Assembly (NCBI GenBank): GCA_023393115.1
Contig: JAEWMS010000045.1
Location: forward strand, 4,484 to 68,483
Length of the DNA stretch: 64,000 bases
Reading direction: 5' to 3'
Source of the DNA: Bacillota bacterium
Lineage (GTDB): Bacteria; Bacillota; Clostridia; Acetivibrionales; DSM-1351
The notes under the pieces were generated by a model that made no database searches, was not told the DNA's origin, and saw nothing but the letters and a program-made list of their open reading frames with translations. This document shows positions 24,972-34,784 of this stretch, piece by piece; position 1 is the stretch's first letter; each line of letters starts with the position of its first letter. The position numbers were made by a program, and so were the translations under genes.

Positions 24972-26123
24972 ATGAAGAGGATTTTAGCAATAGGGATGGC
25001 TCTTATTATGGTTTGCACTATGCTTGTAGGTTGTGGTGCAAGCGCAGGCACAAAAAGCAGTGATGGTTTTGAGATTGCATTGATTACCGATAAGGGTAAT
25101 ATCGATGACAAATCCTTCAATCAGGGTTCCTGGGAAGGTGTAGTTAAGTTTGCTGAAGAAAATAAAATTACCCACAAGTATTATAAGCCAGAGGAAGCCT
25201 CTGATGCAGGCTACCTCGCAGCTATTGACCTGGCTGTAACAGGCGGAGCAAAGGTTATTGTAACACCTGGCTACCTGTTCGAGGTACCAATATTCGAAGC
25301 TCAGACAAAATATCCTGAGGTTAAATTCATACTTCTCGATGGTGAGCCGCATACAGCTGATTACAAAACCTTTAAAACTGAAAAGAACGTTGCCAATGTA
25401 AAATATGCAGAACAAGAGCCTGGTTATCTGGCAGGCTATGCTGCTGTTGCTGACGGTTATACAAAGCTCGGTTTCATGGGCGGTATGGCTGTTCCTGCAG
25501 TTCAGGCGTATGGCTACGGTTATCTTCAGGGTGCAGAAGCTGCAGCTGCTAAATTAGGCCTTGCAGATGGTTCAATCTCGGTTACTTACCACTATACTGG
25601 TGACTTCGCTGAGACAGATACAAACAAAGCTACAGCAAAGACTATTTATCAGGAAGGTGCTGAAGTTATATTTGCTTGCGGTGGATCAGTTGGTAAGAGT
25701 GTTATGTCAGCTGCCAAAGAAGCCGGTAAGAAAGTTATAGGCGTCGACGTTGACCAGAGATATGACAGCGATACAGTTATTACTTCAGCCATGAAGGAGC
25801 TTGGTGGTTCGGTTTACCAGGTACTTGCTGCTATCTACAAGGATAATAAGTGGGATACTTTTGCTGGAACAACTACTCACTTTAATGCTAAGAACGACGG
25901 TATTGGTCTTCCTACCTCTGTAATCGGAGATGAAAAGGCTGATGCATTTGACAGATTTAAATCCTTTAAAAAAGCTGATTATGACGCAGTATATACTACT
26001 CTTAAAGACGAATCTGTAAAACCACTTAACACAATCAAGGTTGCTGCTGAAACAGGATATGCTACAGCAGATGAACTTACTTCACAATTAAACCTTAAGA
26101 AGGTTAAAGTTACAACAAGATAA
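24972..26123 (+). CDS. BMP-family substrate-binding lipoprotein of a nucleoside ABC importer
   Basis: A 383-residue surface lipoprotein with signal peptide MKRILAIGMALIMVCTMLVG and lipobox Cys21. The mature part has the BMP/PnrA signatures: DKGNIDDKSFNQGSWEGV near the N-terminus, GFMGGMAVPAVQAYGYGY, and VIGVDVDQ. The family binds purine and other nucleosides and delivers them to a CUT2-like (Nup/YufNOPQ) transporter. GGGAGG precedes the ATG. A strong stem-loop at 26164-26197 follows, then the ATPase and two permeases. This attenuating layout gives more binding protein than transporter. Confidence 0.92.
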   Translation: MKRILAIGMALIMVCTMLVGCGASAGTKSSDGFEIALITDKGNIDDKSFNQGSWEGVVKFAEENKITHKYYKPEEASDAGYLAAIDLAVTGGAKVIVTPGYLFEVPIFEAQTKYPEVKFILLDGEPHTADYKTFKTEKNVANVKYAEQEPGYLAGYAAVADGYTKLGFMGGMAVPAVQAYGYGYLQGAEAAAAKLGLADGSISVTYHYTGDFAETDTNKATAKTIYQEGAEVIFACGGSVGKSVMSAAKEAGKKVIGVDVDQRYDSDTVITSAMKELGGSVYQVLAAIYKDNKWDTFAGTTTHFNAKNDGIGLPTSVIGDEKADAFDRFKSFKKADYDAVYTTLKDESVKPLNTIKVAAETGYATADELTSQLNLKKVKVTTR

Positions 26124-26163
26124 TATAAATAAGTAACGGGCCTATCTTATTTGAAATGCCCTT

Positions 26164-26197
26164 AAAGGGGGAAGGAAGCACCTTCCCCTTTTATTTT
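26164..26197 (+). terminator. Terminator/attenuator after the BMP lipoprotein gene
   Basis: A G-rich stem (26164-26175) pairs with 26181-26192 over a five-base loop, followed by TTATTTT. It probably reduces read-through into the transporter genes. Confidence 0.82.
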
Positions 26198-26324
26198 ACT
26201 GTTTTATAGTAAGTAAATATTAATCTTTTTCATTAGTAAAAAACACGATATAATGTTTATAACGGCTTGTTATGTCAGCTGGAATCAAACTACGTGCTCG
26301 GCACGCAAATGGGAGCTTAAACTT

Positions 26325-27869
26325 ATGGAAGAATATATTATTGAAATGCTCAATATAACAAAAGAGTTTCCGGGGATTATAGCAAATGATAATGTTACTC
26401 TTCAACTGAAAAAGGGCGAAATCCATGCCCTACTGGGAGAAAACGGCGCCGGAAAATCTACTCTTATGAGTATTCTTTTTGGTTTGTATCAGGCAGAAAA
26501 AGGCGAAATCCGAATGAACGGAAAGCCTGTAAAAATTAACAATCCCAACGACGCTAATGCCCTTGGGATAGGAATGGTTCACCAGCATTTCAAACTTGTT
26601 GAAATCTTCACAGTTCTGGAAAATATTATTCTAGGTGTTGAACCAAGTAAAATTGGCTTTCTACAGAAAAAGGAAGCCAGAGAAAAAGTATTAAAGTTAA
26701 GTGAAAAGTACGGACTAAAAATCAACCCTGACGCGCTGATAGAAAAAATTTCTGTTGGCATGCAGCAGCGCGTTGAGATTCTAAAAATGCTTTATCGCGA
26801 AAATGATATATTGATCTTCGATGAACCTACAGCAGTGCTTACTCCTCAAGAAATTGACGAACTCATGGAAATAATGAGAGGCTTTGCAAAAGAGGGAAAA
26901 TCAATATTGTTTATAACTCATAAATTGAATGAAATTATGGCTGTTGCTGACCGTTGTACAGTACTGTGGAAAGGTAAATACAAAGGCACCGTATCCATTA
27001 AGGATACCACAAAGGAAGAGCTTTCAAGAATGATGGTGGGGCGTGACGTAACCTTCAAAGTAGAAAAAAAGGACGCTAAACCCGGAAAAGTTGTGCTCTC
27101 GGTCAGAAATGTCACTATCCCCTCCAGAACACATAAAAATGACGCTGTCAAAAATGTGTCTTTTGATGTCAGGTCGGGAGAAATAGTTTGTCTGGCAGGT
27201 ATTGACGGAAATGGGCAGACAGAATTTGTAGCTGGTCTGACAGGCCTTGAGAAATTAGCAGGAGGAAGTATAAAACTTGGCAATAAGGATATTACCAGGG
27301 AATCCATTCGTACCCGCTCCAAAGAAGGAATGAGCCATATCCCTGAGGACAGGCACAAACACGGACTTGTTCTTGATTATACTCTTAAAGAAAATATGGT
27401 TTTGCAGCGTTACTGGGAACCCGAATTTCAAAAAGGAGGCTTTATAAATAGCCAGGCTGTTCGATCCTATGCCGAAGAACTGATAGAGCAATATGACGTC
27501 CGCAGCGGACAAGGCCCCGAGACAGTTGTACGCAGCATGTCGGGCGGAAATCAGCAGAAGGCTATTATCGCCCGTGAAATAGACAAGCAGCATGATCTTC
27601 TTGTAGCAGTTCAGCCCACTCGTGGTCTTGATGTTGGAGCTATTGAGTATATCCATAAACAGCTGGTTGCCACCCGTGATGCCGGAAAAGGAGTGCTGTT
27701 GGTATCGCTGGAGCTTGATGAAGTAATGAATGTAAGTGATAGAATACTTGTAATGTTTGAGGGAGAATTGGTTGGAGAGCTGGATCCAAAGAAAACAACG
27801 GTTCAGGAGCTCGGACTTTACATGTCAGGCGCAAAACGTAACACTGTAAAGGAGATTGACAATGGGTAA
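26325..27869 (+). CDS. Nucleoside ABC importer ATP-binding protein (double ATPase)
   Basis: A 514-residue protein with two ABC domains, as in RbsA/NupA-type importers. Domain 1: Walker A GENGAGKST, signature ISVGMQQRVEI, Walker B LIFDEPTAVLTP. Domain 2 is degenerate at Walker A (GIDGNGQTE) but keeps SGGNQQKAIIAREI and the D-loop region QPTRGLDVGAIEYI, which is usual for this family. Start 26325 has GGGAGC upstream; the longer frame to 26253 lacks support. Its stop overlaps the next gene by 8 bases. Confidence 0.93.
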   Translation: MEEYIIEMLNITKEFPGIIANDNVTLQLKKGEIHALLGENGAGKSTLMSILFGLYQAEKGEIRMNGKPVKINNPNDANALGIGMVHQHFKLVEIFTVLENIILGVEPSKIGFLQKKEAREKVLKLSEKYGLKINPDALIEKISVGMQQRVEILKMLYRENDILIFDEPTAVLTPQEIDELMEIMRGFAKEGKSILFITHKLNEIMAVADRCTVLWKGKYKGTVSIKDTTKEELSRMMVGRDVTFKVEKKDAKPGKVVLSVRNVTIPSRTHKNDAVKNVSFDVRSGEIVCLAGIDGNGQTEFVAGLTGLEKLAGGSIKLGNKDITRESIRTRSKEGMSHIPEDRHKHGLVLDYTLKENMVLQRYWEPEFQKGGFINSQAVRSYAEELIEQYDVRSGQGPETVVRSMSGGNQQKAIIAREIDKQHDLLVAVQPTRGLDVGAIEYIHKQLVATRDAGKGVLLVSLELDEVMNVSDRILVMFEGELVGELDPKKTTVQELGLYMSGAKRNTVKEIDNG

Positions 27870-29052
27870 CAATACAGTTTCTTCATCTCGAAAATTTGAT
27901 TTTAAAAGGCTGACTGGCTTTAAGGGATTTTCAGCTTTTACTGCTGCACTGCTTGCAATATTTCTTGGCTTGATATTCGGGTTTATTGTTATGCTTATTG
28001 CTAGCCCCGAAAATTCCGCAGCCGGTTTTCAAATGGTACTCATTGGTGGTCTTAGGCGTATCGGTGATGTTCTATATTTTGCAACTCCCATATTAATGAC
28101 CGGTTTGGCTGTGGGCTTTGCCTTTAAAATGGGCTTGTTCAATATAGGTGCTTCGGGACAATACACAATGGGTATGTTTTTCGCTTTATACGTTGGATTT
28201 ATGTGGGACCTGCCCGATGGTATCCACTGGCTGGCCTGTGTTCTGGCAGGTTTTGTAGGTGGTATGCTTTGGGGCTTTATACCCGGAATATTCAAGGCCC
28301 TGCTCAATGTCAATGAGGTTATTACATCGATTATGTTCAACTATATAGGGATGTATCTGGTAGATATGCTTATTCAAAGTAATTCAGTAATGTATATTCC
28401 TTCAAAGACGAGAACGGCATACCTTCCCGATGCGGTACAGCTTCCTTCACTTGGCATCAAGAATTCCAGTCTCAATATATCTATTATTATTGGGATTGTG
28501 GTAGCCATAATTCTCTATGTTGTTTTAAATAAAACCACCTTCGGATATGAGCTTAAGGCTACAGGCTTTAACAAATATGCAGCTACCTATGCCGGCATGA
28601 ATGGTAAGCGGAATATAATCCTTACAATGGTCATTGCAGGCGGTATGGCAGGCCTTGGCGGCGCTTTCGCCATCCTGGCCCCTTCCACTATCTCGGGCAG
28701 TAGTATGACATATGAACCGATAAATGTTATCGCCGCCAACGGTTTTAACGGAATAGCCGTCGCGCTTCTCGGAAACAGTAGTCCGGTCGGTATAATTTTC
28801 TCGGCCATATTTATTTCACATATTCAGCGCGGCGGAACTCTTGCAAGTTTATACGGCTTCAAGCCTGAAATAATTGATGTTGTAATCGCAGTCATAATTT
28901 ACTTCTCAGCCTTTGCAATGTTAATGAATTCAACGGTGGTAAAAGTTCTGAAAAAACGTAAAAAAGGCGAAAATCAGGGCAAATCTCCCGGTATTGAAAG
29001 CACTGCCGATTTGAATAAGTCAAAATCGGTTAATGAAAAGGAGGAGGCGTAA
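27862..29052 (+). CDS. Nucleoside ABC importer permease 1
   Basis: A 396-residue membrane protein with about nine or ten hydrophobic segments, of the BPD_transp_2 family (RbsC/NupB type). The motif AGMNGKRNIILTMVIAGGMA and GANGFNGIAVALLG-like sequence (AANGFNGIAVALLG) are characteristic. The C-terminal tail is charged (KKRKKGENQGK). Start 27862 follows AAGGAG and overlaps the ATPase stop. It forms the pore with permease 2. Confidence 0.92.
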   Translation: MGNNTVSSSRKFDFKRLTGFKGFSAFTAALLAIFLGLIFGFIVMLIASPENSAAGFQMVLIGGLRRIGDVLYFATPILMTGLAVGFAFKMGLFNIGASGQYTMGMFFALYVGFMWDLPDGIHWLACVLAGFVGGMLWGFIPGIFKALLNVNEVITSIMFNYIGMYLVDMLIQSNSVMYIPSKTRTAYLPDAVQLPSLGIKNSSLNISIIIGIVVAIILYVVLNKTTFGYELKATGFNKYAATYAGMNGKRNIILTMVIAGGMAGLGGAFAILAPSTISGSSMTYEPINVIAANGFNGIAVALLGNSSPVGIIFSAIFISHIQRGGTLASLYGFKPEIIDVVIAVIIYFSAFAMLMNSTVVKVLKKRKKGENQGKSPGIESTADLNKSKSVNEKEEA

Positions 29053-29055
29053 ATT

Positions 29056-30021
29056 ATGGACACTATATATTATTTAATTCAAAATACGCTTCCGGTAGCC
29101 ATTCCATTGCTTTTGGTGGCTCTGGGCGGTATGTTCAGCGAACGCAGCGGTGTAATCAATATTGCCCTTGAAGGTATAATGCTCTTCGGAGCTCTGTTCG
29201 GCTGCCTGTCTGTTTACCTTGTTCAGGGCAGTTCCATGGATCCGCAGCTGATATTACTTTTCGGAATGCTTATTTCGGCTGTTGCAGGAATTATCTATTC
29301 GTTGTTATTATCCTTTGCTGCAGTTACTATGAAGGCCGATCAAACCATTACAGGTACTGCACTTAATATGCTTGTACCGGCAGCAATGCTGCTTTTTGCA
29401 AAAATGTACTTTAACAGTGACGGGATAACTACAGATGTAGATTTCTATATTAGAGGGATTCCGGGTCTGAAGGATATACCGGTACTTGGCAGATTGTTCT
29501 TCCAGAATACTTATATAACAGTTTATATAGGCTTACTGCTGCTGGCTATTGCTACTGTATTCTTTTATAAAACAAAGCTTGGATTACGTCTGCGTGCCTG
29601 CGGTGAGCATCCTCATGCAGCTGATTCTGTTGGTATAAATGTGTATGTAATGCGTTACACAGGTGTTAGTATTTCGGGATTTTTGGGTGGTATTGGAGGC
29701 TTTTTCTATGCTGTAGGCGTAATGGACGGTAACGTCAATGGCCACACAGGTGTGGCAGGCTTCGGGTTCCTTGCACTGGCTGTAATGATATTCGGACAGT
29801 GGAAACCCATCAAGATTCTGTTAGCAGCACTTTTCTTTGCCTTCCTCCGCACTCTGGCCTACTCCATTTCGCTTATCCCCTTCCTGCATGCGTTGGATAT
29901 AAACCAGACATTTTATAAGATGCTGCCCTATGTTGCAACAATGGTTGTCCTTGCCTTTACCTCTAAGAAGTCCAGGGCACCGAAGGCAGAAGGTATTCCA
30001 TATGATAAGGGACAGAGATAA
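29056..30021 (+). CDS. Nucleoside ABC importer permease 2
   Basis: A 321-residue membrane protein of the same permease family (NupC type): ERSGVINIALEGIMLFGALF near the N-terminus, RACGEHPHAADSVGINVY in the cytoplasmic coupling loop, and HTGVAGFGFLALAVMIFGQW. It begins 3 bases after the stop of permease 1 and shares its transcript; GAGGAGG lies just upstream. The operon ends at the strong terminator 30067-30113. Confidence 0.92.
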   Translation: MDTIYYLIQNTLPVAIPLLLVALGGMFSERSGVINIALEGIMLFGALFGCLSVYLVQGSSMDPQLILLFGMLISAVAGIIYSLLLSFAAVTMKADQTITGTALNMLVPAAMLLFAKMYFNSDGITTDVDFYIRGIPGLKDIPVLGRLFFQNTYITVYIGLLLLAIATVFFYKTKLGLRLRACGEHPHAADSVGINVYVMRYTGVSISGFLGGIGGFFYAVGVMDGNVNGHTGVAGFGFLALAVMIFGQWKPIKILLAALFFAFLRTLAYSISLIPFLHALDINQTFYKMLPYVATMVVLAFTSKKSRAPKAEGIPYDKGQR

Positions 30022-30066
30022 CTGTATGATAGAGATAAATGTATGACAGAGGTAAACTAATTATTA

Positions 30067-30113
30067 AGACCGGTTGAATTCCCATCAAGATGAGGTTTCA
30101 ACCGGTCTGTTAT
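30067..30113 (+). terminator. Strong terminator of the nucleoside importer operon
   Basis: A perfect 12-base stem AGACCGGTTGAA/TTCAACCGGTCT (30067-30078, 30097-30108) followed by a T-rich stretch. Confidence 0.9.
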
Positions 30114-30151
30114 TATTTTACAGAAATCAAGTTATCATTAAGCAGTTTACA

Positions 30152-30538
30152 TCATTGTTTCAAGGTTTTCAATTTCAACAAATGAACGCTAACCGCTATC
30201 CCTGTAAGCATTAGGAATATATTCAAATAAAAACTTCCAACGAAAATCATCGTTACTGATAGTGAAGTCCATAACATTATAAGTGCAGATATTTTTACAC
30301 TTCTTTTCACAGCTCTATGGGTGATGTAATTGTATATATATTTTCCAAATATCTTATGATTTACAATCCAGTCATACAACCGTCTGGAGCTGCGCAAATA
30401 ACAGAAAGAAGCAAGCAATATAAACGGCGTTGTTGGCAGTACTGGAACAAATACGCCAATCAGCCCCAATACCATTGCCAGCGTTCCCAAGCCTATAAGA
30501 AAGTACTTTTTAATAACTTTAGCGTAAACAATGAACAC
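30152..30538 (-). CDS. YbaN-family (DUF454) small membrane protein
   Basis: A 128-residue protein with the DUF454 pattern: LGTLAMVLGLIGVFVPVLPT, then TPFILLASFCYLRSSRRLYDW and NHKIFGKYI, with two more hydrophobic segments at the end. The family is widespread inner membrane protein of unknown function. It lies 12 bases after the stop... of no close partner on its own strand; the serine hydrolase gene (30551-31714) is just upstream and may be co-transcribed. Confidence 0.88.
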   Translation of the reverse strand: MFIVYAKVIKKYFLIGLGTLAMVLGLIGVFVPVLPTTPFILLASFCYLRSSRRLYDWIVNHKIFGKYIYNYITHRAVKRSVKISALIMLWTSLSVTMIFVGSFYLNIFLMLTGIAVSVHLLKLKTLKQ

Positions 30539-30550
30539 CTGCCTTAATTT

Positions 30551-31714
30551 TTATCTGGCGAGAATAATATTTCTTAGCTTTCTGGTCAGCGATGTGGTCC
30601 CGGTATTTGTCAGCTGCATCATTAACAGGAAAATCAGATTTTCCTCAGGACAGTTGCAGAAATATGCACCCAACCAGCCATCCCAGCCATATTCCCCTTC
30701 ACTGCATATACCTCCTGCCTTACTGCAGTCAGTCATAATTCTCATAAGATTTCCATAGGTATAACCACTTAGATGAGGCCACATATTTTTTTGCTGTTCA
30801 TAGGTCAACGAGCATAAGGTCAGATATTCAACCGTTTTAGGCTTCAGTATCTGAACACCATCCAGAGACCCTTTATTCATAAGCATATGAGCAAATCGTG
30901 CGTAGTCATCAATAGTGGATACCAGCCCGGCTCCGCCCGATTCAAATGCTGGAATTCTGTCCATTGCATTGATAATACCCAAATGGTTTCCGAAATATGG
31001 CTTCAGCTCAAAATCGGGGCCATGTTCATATGCTTTTGCAAGGCGTCCTCTCTTTTCGGCAGGTACCCAGAAAGCAGTATCCTTCATTTCCAGAGGCTTG
31101 AATATTTCCCTGTCAAGGAACTCACTGAAACGCATGCCGCTTGCTATCTCTACAACTGCACCCAATACATCTGCCGAGGTTCCGTACATCCATGTTGCAC
31201 CTGGCTGAAAGGCAAGAGCACACTTACCCAGCTTGTTCATAGCTTCAATAGTACCCATTGGGTTATCTCCCAAAAGTCTATTGTCTATCTCCTGAAACAG
31301 GGTTTCGGTTTCCTGTCCAGCCCTGTCAATCCCCCCATATACAAGACCGGAGGTCATTGAGAGTAAATCTTTTAAATTTACTTCTCTTTCGGCGGGCACC
31401 AACTCTTTTTCTTCTGCTACCATCTGATTTTTAAACCCTGGAAGAAACTTGCTGACAGGCTCATAGAGGTCGATAATCCCTCTTTCCAATAATATCATTA
31501 CGGCAGCAGCCGTAACAGGTTTTGTCATTGAATACATTCTAAAAATTGTATCTCTACTTACAGGCAGCTTTTCTTCAATATCTGCATATCCATCTTCATG
31601 ATAGAAGACTTCCTGTCCGTCCTTTATTATCATTAAATTGGCACCTGCAAGTTCCCTATTGTCAATAGCGTTCTTTAAAACCTGTCTCAATTGATCTTTT
31701 CCCACTTGATACAT
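30551..31714 (-). CDS. Beta-lactamase-fold serine hydrolase (class C-like)
   Basis: A 387-residue protein of the beta-lactamase/DD-peptidase/esterase superfamily. The nucleophile motif SMTK is at residues 62-65 (S-x-x-K) within DTIFRMYSMTKPVTAAAVM. A Tyr motif YGTS sits in TWMYGTSADVLGAVVEIASG, and DLLSMTSGLVYGG is typical of the esterase-like members. No signal peptide, so it is cytoplasmic. It is more likely an esterase or peptidase than an antibiotic-destroying lactamase; the substrate is unknown. Confidence 0.88.
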   Translation of the reverse strand: MYQVGKDQLRQVLKNAIDNRELAGANLMIIKDGQEVFYHEDGYADIEEKLPVSRDTIFRMYSMTKPVTAAAVMILLERGIIDLYEPVSKFLPGFKNQMVAEEKELVPAEREVNLKDLLSMTSGLVYGGIDRAGQETETLFQEIDNRLLGDNPMGTIEAMNKLGKCALAFQPGATWMYGTSADVLGAVVEIASGMRFSEFLDREIFKPLEMKDTAFWVPAEKRGRLAKAYEHGPDFELKPYFGNHLGIINAMDRIPAFESGGAGLVSTIDDYARFAHMLMNKGSLDGVQILKPKTVEYLTLCSLTYEQQKNMWPHLSGYTYGNLMRIMTDCSKAGGICSEGEYGWDGWLGAYFCNCPEENLIFLLMMQLTNTGTTSLTRKLRNIILAR

Positions 31715-31879
31715 TTTATTGGTGCTCCTATCCTATACTAAATTTTTCAATTACTCATATATCAATCTTACTATAAATTAATACTAATGCAAGAGTATAC
31801 CAATGCGACAGTTCTACTTTTGTATTTTTATGCTATAATTTAACTTATTAATCCTATTTAAGTAAAAGGAAGTAATCCA

Positions 31880-32743
31880 ATGATTAAGGACACATATAGC
31901 AGTAAAAAAACCATATTCTCCTTGGAAGTATTTCCACCCAAGCAGGACAGTGATATTTCATCAATATTTAAAGTCCTGGATGAGCTTAAGTGCTTAAAAC
32001 TTGATTTTATTAGTATTACATATGGTGCAGGCGGCGGTACAAGAAAAAGAACAATGGACATTGCAGCCTACGTTCAAAATCAATGTAATATAGACGCGCT
32101 TGCTCACCTGACCAGTGTTTCTATGAATGAAAGCCTTCTTGATAATTTTCTTGAAGAATTAAAGGCCAACAACATTACAAATGTTCTGGCTCTTAGAGGC
32201 GACCGCCCAAAAGATATGTCTGACAGTGCCTACCTTGGTCGTCCTTACAAATATGCTTCCGATCTGGTATCAGTCATCAGGAATAATTCCAACCTGTGTG
32301 TAGGCGGGGCCTGCTATCCGGAAGTCCATCCCGAGTCTCGTAATGAGCAAGAGGACTTATACTACTTAAAGTCCAAGATAGAGGCTGGAACAAGCTTTTT
32401 GATAACTCAGCTGTTTTTTGACAACACAAAGTTTTATAACTTTTATGATAATGTCAGGCATGCAGAAATCTCTGTTCCTATATCGGCTGGTATCATGCCC
32501 ATAACTTCCCCCGGTCAGATTAAGACCATAGTAGACTTATCCGGTGCGTGTATCCCTGATGCTTTGAAATCAATTTTTACGAAGTATGAAAACAATCCAG
32601 AGGACTTTAAAAAGGCCGGGCTTGAATACGCAACAAAGCAAATTGAGTCTTTACTTAGTTTTGGAATTCAAGGTATTCATCTTTATACTCTGAACAAGGT
32701 TGATGTCAGCAAAGAAATATTCAGTAGTCTGGGATTAATTTAA
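31880..32743 (+). CDS. metF: Methylenetetrahydrofolate reductase
   Basis: A 287-residue flavoprotein that reduces 5,10-methylene-THF to 5-methyl-THF for methionine synthesis and C1 metabolism. Seen: FSLEVFPPKQD near the N-terminus, DFISITYGAGGGTRKRT, the folate/FAD region VLALRGDRPKD, GGACYPEVHPES and SFLITQLFFDN, then ISAGIMPITSPGQI and IHLYTLNK at the end. AAGGAAG lies 7-8 bases before the ATG. Length is usual for bacterial MetF. The last bases overlap the end of the DUF438 remnant on the other strand. Confidence 0.95.
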   Translation: MIKDTYSSKKTIFSLEVFPPKQDSDISSIFKVLDELKCLKLDFISITYGAGGGTRKRTMDIAAYVQNQCNIDALAHLTSVSMNESLLDNFLEELKANNITNVLALRGDRPKDMSDSAYLGRPYKYASDLVSVIRNNSNLCVGGACYPEVHPESRNEQEDLYYLKSKIEAGTSFLITQLFFDNTKFYNFYDNVRHAEISVPISAGIMPITSPGQIKTIVDLSGACIPDALKSIFTKYENNPEDFKKAGLEYATKQIESLLSFGIQGIHLYTLNKVDVSKEIFSSLGLI

Positions 32744-32862
32744 TTATCAGTCCAATCAAGCAGTCTCCTTTCACCTTCGAGCTGCTTTATTTGGGTTATA
32801 TCCTGACTCACTTCCAGAACACAATGTCTTTTTTCGGACTCTCGGTTCCTAGCATAGGTCTG
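32740..32862 (-). pseudogene. Remnant of a DUF438/PAS-domain protein C-terminus
   Basis: The minus-strand frame reads YARNRESEKRHCVLEVSQD, then ITQIKQLEGERRLLDW and two further residues plus a stop. This is the distinctive end of DUF438 domain proteins (a PAS domain ending LEVxQDIT...LEGERRLLDW). The frame is closed by a TAG at 32865-32863, and no start or upstream domain exists in the 30 bases before the phosphatase gene stop at 32894. It is a leftover of a deleted gene, about 40 codons long. Confidence 0.65.
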
Positions 32863-32893
32863 CTAAAAACAAGGTTATTTAACCGGTTGGAGT

Positions 32894-34600
32894 TTAGCCT
32901 ACATGCAGCATAAAAAATGTCACATCGTCCCGTAAGCTCTCGTCACCGGTGATTTCCTTAATGATCCTGTCAATCTCGGAATATAAATCCGGGGTACTTC
33001 TGTCATAATACTCACCAAGAAGCCTTTTAAGGTCATTCGTATTGAAGGACTTTCCGGTTTGCCTGTTTTTTAGTTCCACAAGTCCATCGGTATAGAAAAA
33101 AACCTTATCTCCTTCTTCAAGTTGAATTTTTTTATCAACATAATCCGCTGAACAGATTTCTGCAAGACTACAGATTGGTAATCCTCTAATTTCAATTTCC
33201 TTTATCTGAGCATTTCTCCTGACGATAAAAGGCTGTACATTCATACCGGCAGACGAATACACCAGTTCTTTTGTCTCGGTGTTATAAATAGCATACAAAG
33301 CCAGAATATATATATCATCTTTAAATTGTACTTTATTATATAGTTTATACAAATTCTCCAGCACCTTGGCGGGGTTAATAATTTGAAACCTGTTTCCATC
33401 AAGTTCCTTAATTGTTTTTATGCTTTGATTCAGAAATACAGTCAGCATGGCTGCAGGTACCCCGTGACCCGAGACATCTCCTATGTACATACCAATATTC
33501 TTTTCATCCAGCTTGAAAATATTATAGAAATCTCCACTCACCCTTTCAGCGGGATAGTATTTCGCAAGAAATGATACATGTTCATTGTTCGGTAACTTTC
33601 CCGGAAGCATAGCCTTCTGAATATCCCTGGCATATTCAAGGTCCTCCAGGAGCTTCTGGTTAATTTTTTCAAGCTCTCTTGTCCGTTCTTCCACCAGTCT
33701 GTTCAGGTTTCTGGCATCGGCCTTTATTCTATTTTTCGCTTTATATAACGCACGGTAAGGTTTTTCTATGTTGTTTACAAAGGTAACTCTGAATGCAAGA
33801 AAGTAGGATATGATTTTAAATACATGACCCAGACAGTTGTATATATCATATACTGAAAAATAATTTACAAAGGCTACCTCACTAAATATGCTTGCAATAA
33901 TTGCAATTGTAAAGATAAGTTCCGTCTTATCCTTGTTGTTAATATACTGCTTGATAAATCTCACTCCGGAGAAAATAAAAAGTAGTATTACCAGATATTC
34001 TAGATTTTTTTTGACTGGAGTTACTCCTATTCCCTCAATATACATGGCTGGAAGAAAATCAGGGAAATAAGTGACAATAACTAGTATTGCAACAGAGAAG
34101 AATACTGCTCCCAACAGAACAATCCTTTTATTAATTCTGAACTTTTTGTTTAATTTAATAAAACCAAGTACAGTGATACCTATTGCACCAATAAGTCTGG
34201 CAATTATCCAGAAAGTGGTGGCTCTGTTGGCAGTATCATTCTTTATAAGGAAATCAGACATACCTTTATAGCTGAGAGTATGAAACATATCGATGCAGCC
34301 CATAACAAAAAAAACATTTGCTGCAACCAAGGCTCTAAGCCTATTGTTTTGGCTAAAAGAATAATATGGTAGAATAAAAATGCAGAATGATATCAATACA
34401 CTTATAAATTCAAAAAGGGTATGCCAGGAAAGATATGTAGTAGGACTCATTATTTTGTCAAACCAGGGTTCAAAAATATATATTGATTCAAATAGTATCG
34501 CGGATAAAACAAATACAGCGCCAACCCAAATAAGGCTCTTGTTTTCATAAAATTTTTTGTATTTATTAAAATTAATATTAACCTGCAAGAGACGCACCAC
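32894..34600 (-). CDS. MASE3 membrane sensor with SpoIIE/RsbU-type PP2C phosphatase
   Basis: A 568-residue signalling protein. Residues about 20-285 form a MASE3-type membrane sensor with seven or eight segments (note CIDMFHTLSYKGM). A short coiled linker (RNLNRLVEERTRELEKINQK) leads to a PP2C-like serine phosphatase, about 330-568, with metal-binding motifs RVSGDFYN and IGDVSGHGVPAAM and a late DDVTFFMLHVG. Such enzymes dephosphorylate anti-anti-sigma factors to switch on alternative sigma factors. The partner genes are not adjacent. The start is uncertain: GTG at 34600 has only a weak ribosome site. Confidence 0.88.
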   Translation of the reverse strand: MVRLLQVNINFNKYKKFYENKSLIWVGAVFVLSAILFESIYIFEPWFDKIMSPTTYLSWHTLFEFISVLISFCIFILPYYSFSQNNRLRALVAANVFFVMGCIDMFHTLSYKGMSDFLIKNDTANRATTFWIIARLIGAIGITVLGFIKLNKKFRINKRIVLLGAVFFSVAILVIVTYFPDFLPAMYIEGIGVTPVKKNLEYLVILLFIFSGVRFIKQYINNKDKTELIFTIAIIASIFSEVAFVNYFSVYDIYNCLGHVFKIISYFLAFRVTFVNNIEKPYRALYKAKNRIKADARNLNRLVEERTRELEKINQKLLEDLEYARDIQKAMLPGKLPNNEHVSFLAKYYPAERVSGDFYNIFKLDEKNIGMYIGDVSGHGVPAAMLTVFLNQSIKTIKELDGNRFQIINPAKVLENLYKLYNKVQFKDDIYILALYAIYNTETKELVYSSAGMNVQPFIVRRNAQIKEIEIRGLPICSLAEICSADYVDKKIQLEEGDKVFFYTDGLVELKNRQTGKSFNTNDLKRLLGEYYDRSTPDLYSEIDRIIKEITGDESLRDDVTFFMLHVG

Positions 34601-34784
34601 CCCAGGAAATTCGGTATAATAATTGAAAGCTAAATTTGTTCTTGCAAAAGTTTACATAAAACCGACACACACAAAACGTTATATAACATTTCCTATTAAA
34701 GAGTTTAACATAAAATTCCCCATATTCAAAGAAGAATACATGAATGAATTTCAATCGCACGTTACCTAACGTTCCTTTGAATCA

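Noticed and set aside
30887..31360. A 157-codon frame antisense to the serine hydrolase
   Set aside because: No ribosome site and no family resemblance; the minus-strand gene has clear catalytic motifs.
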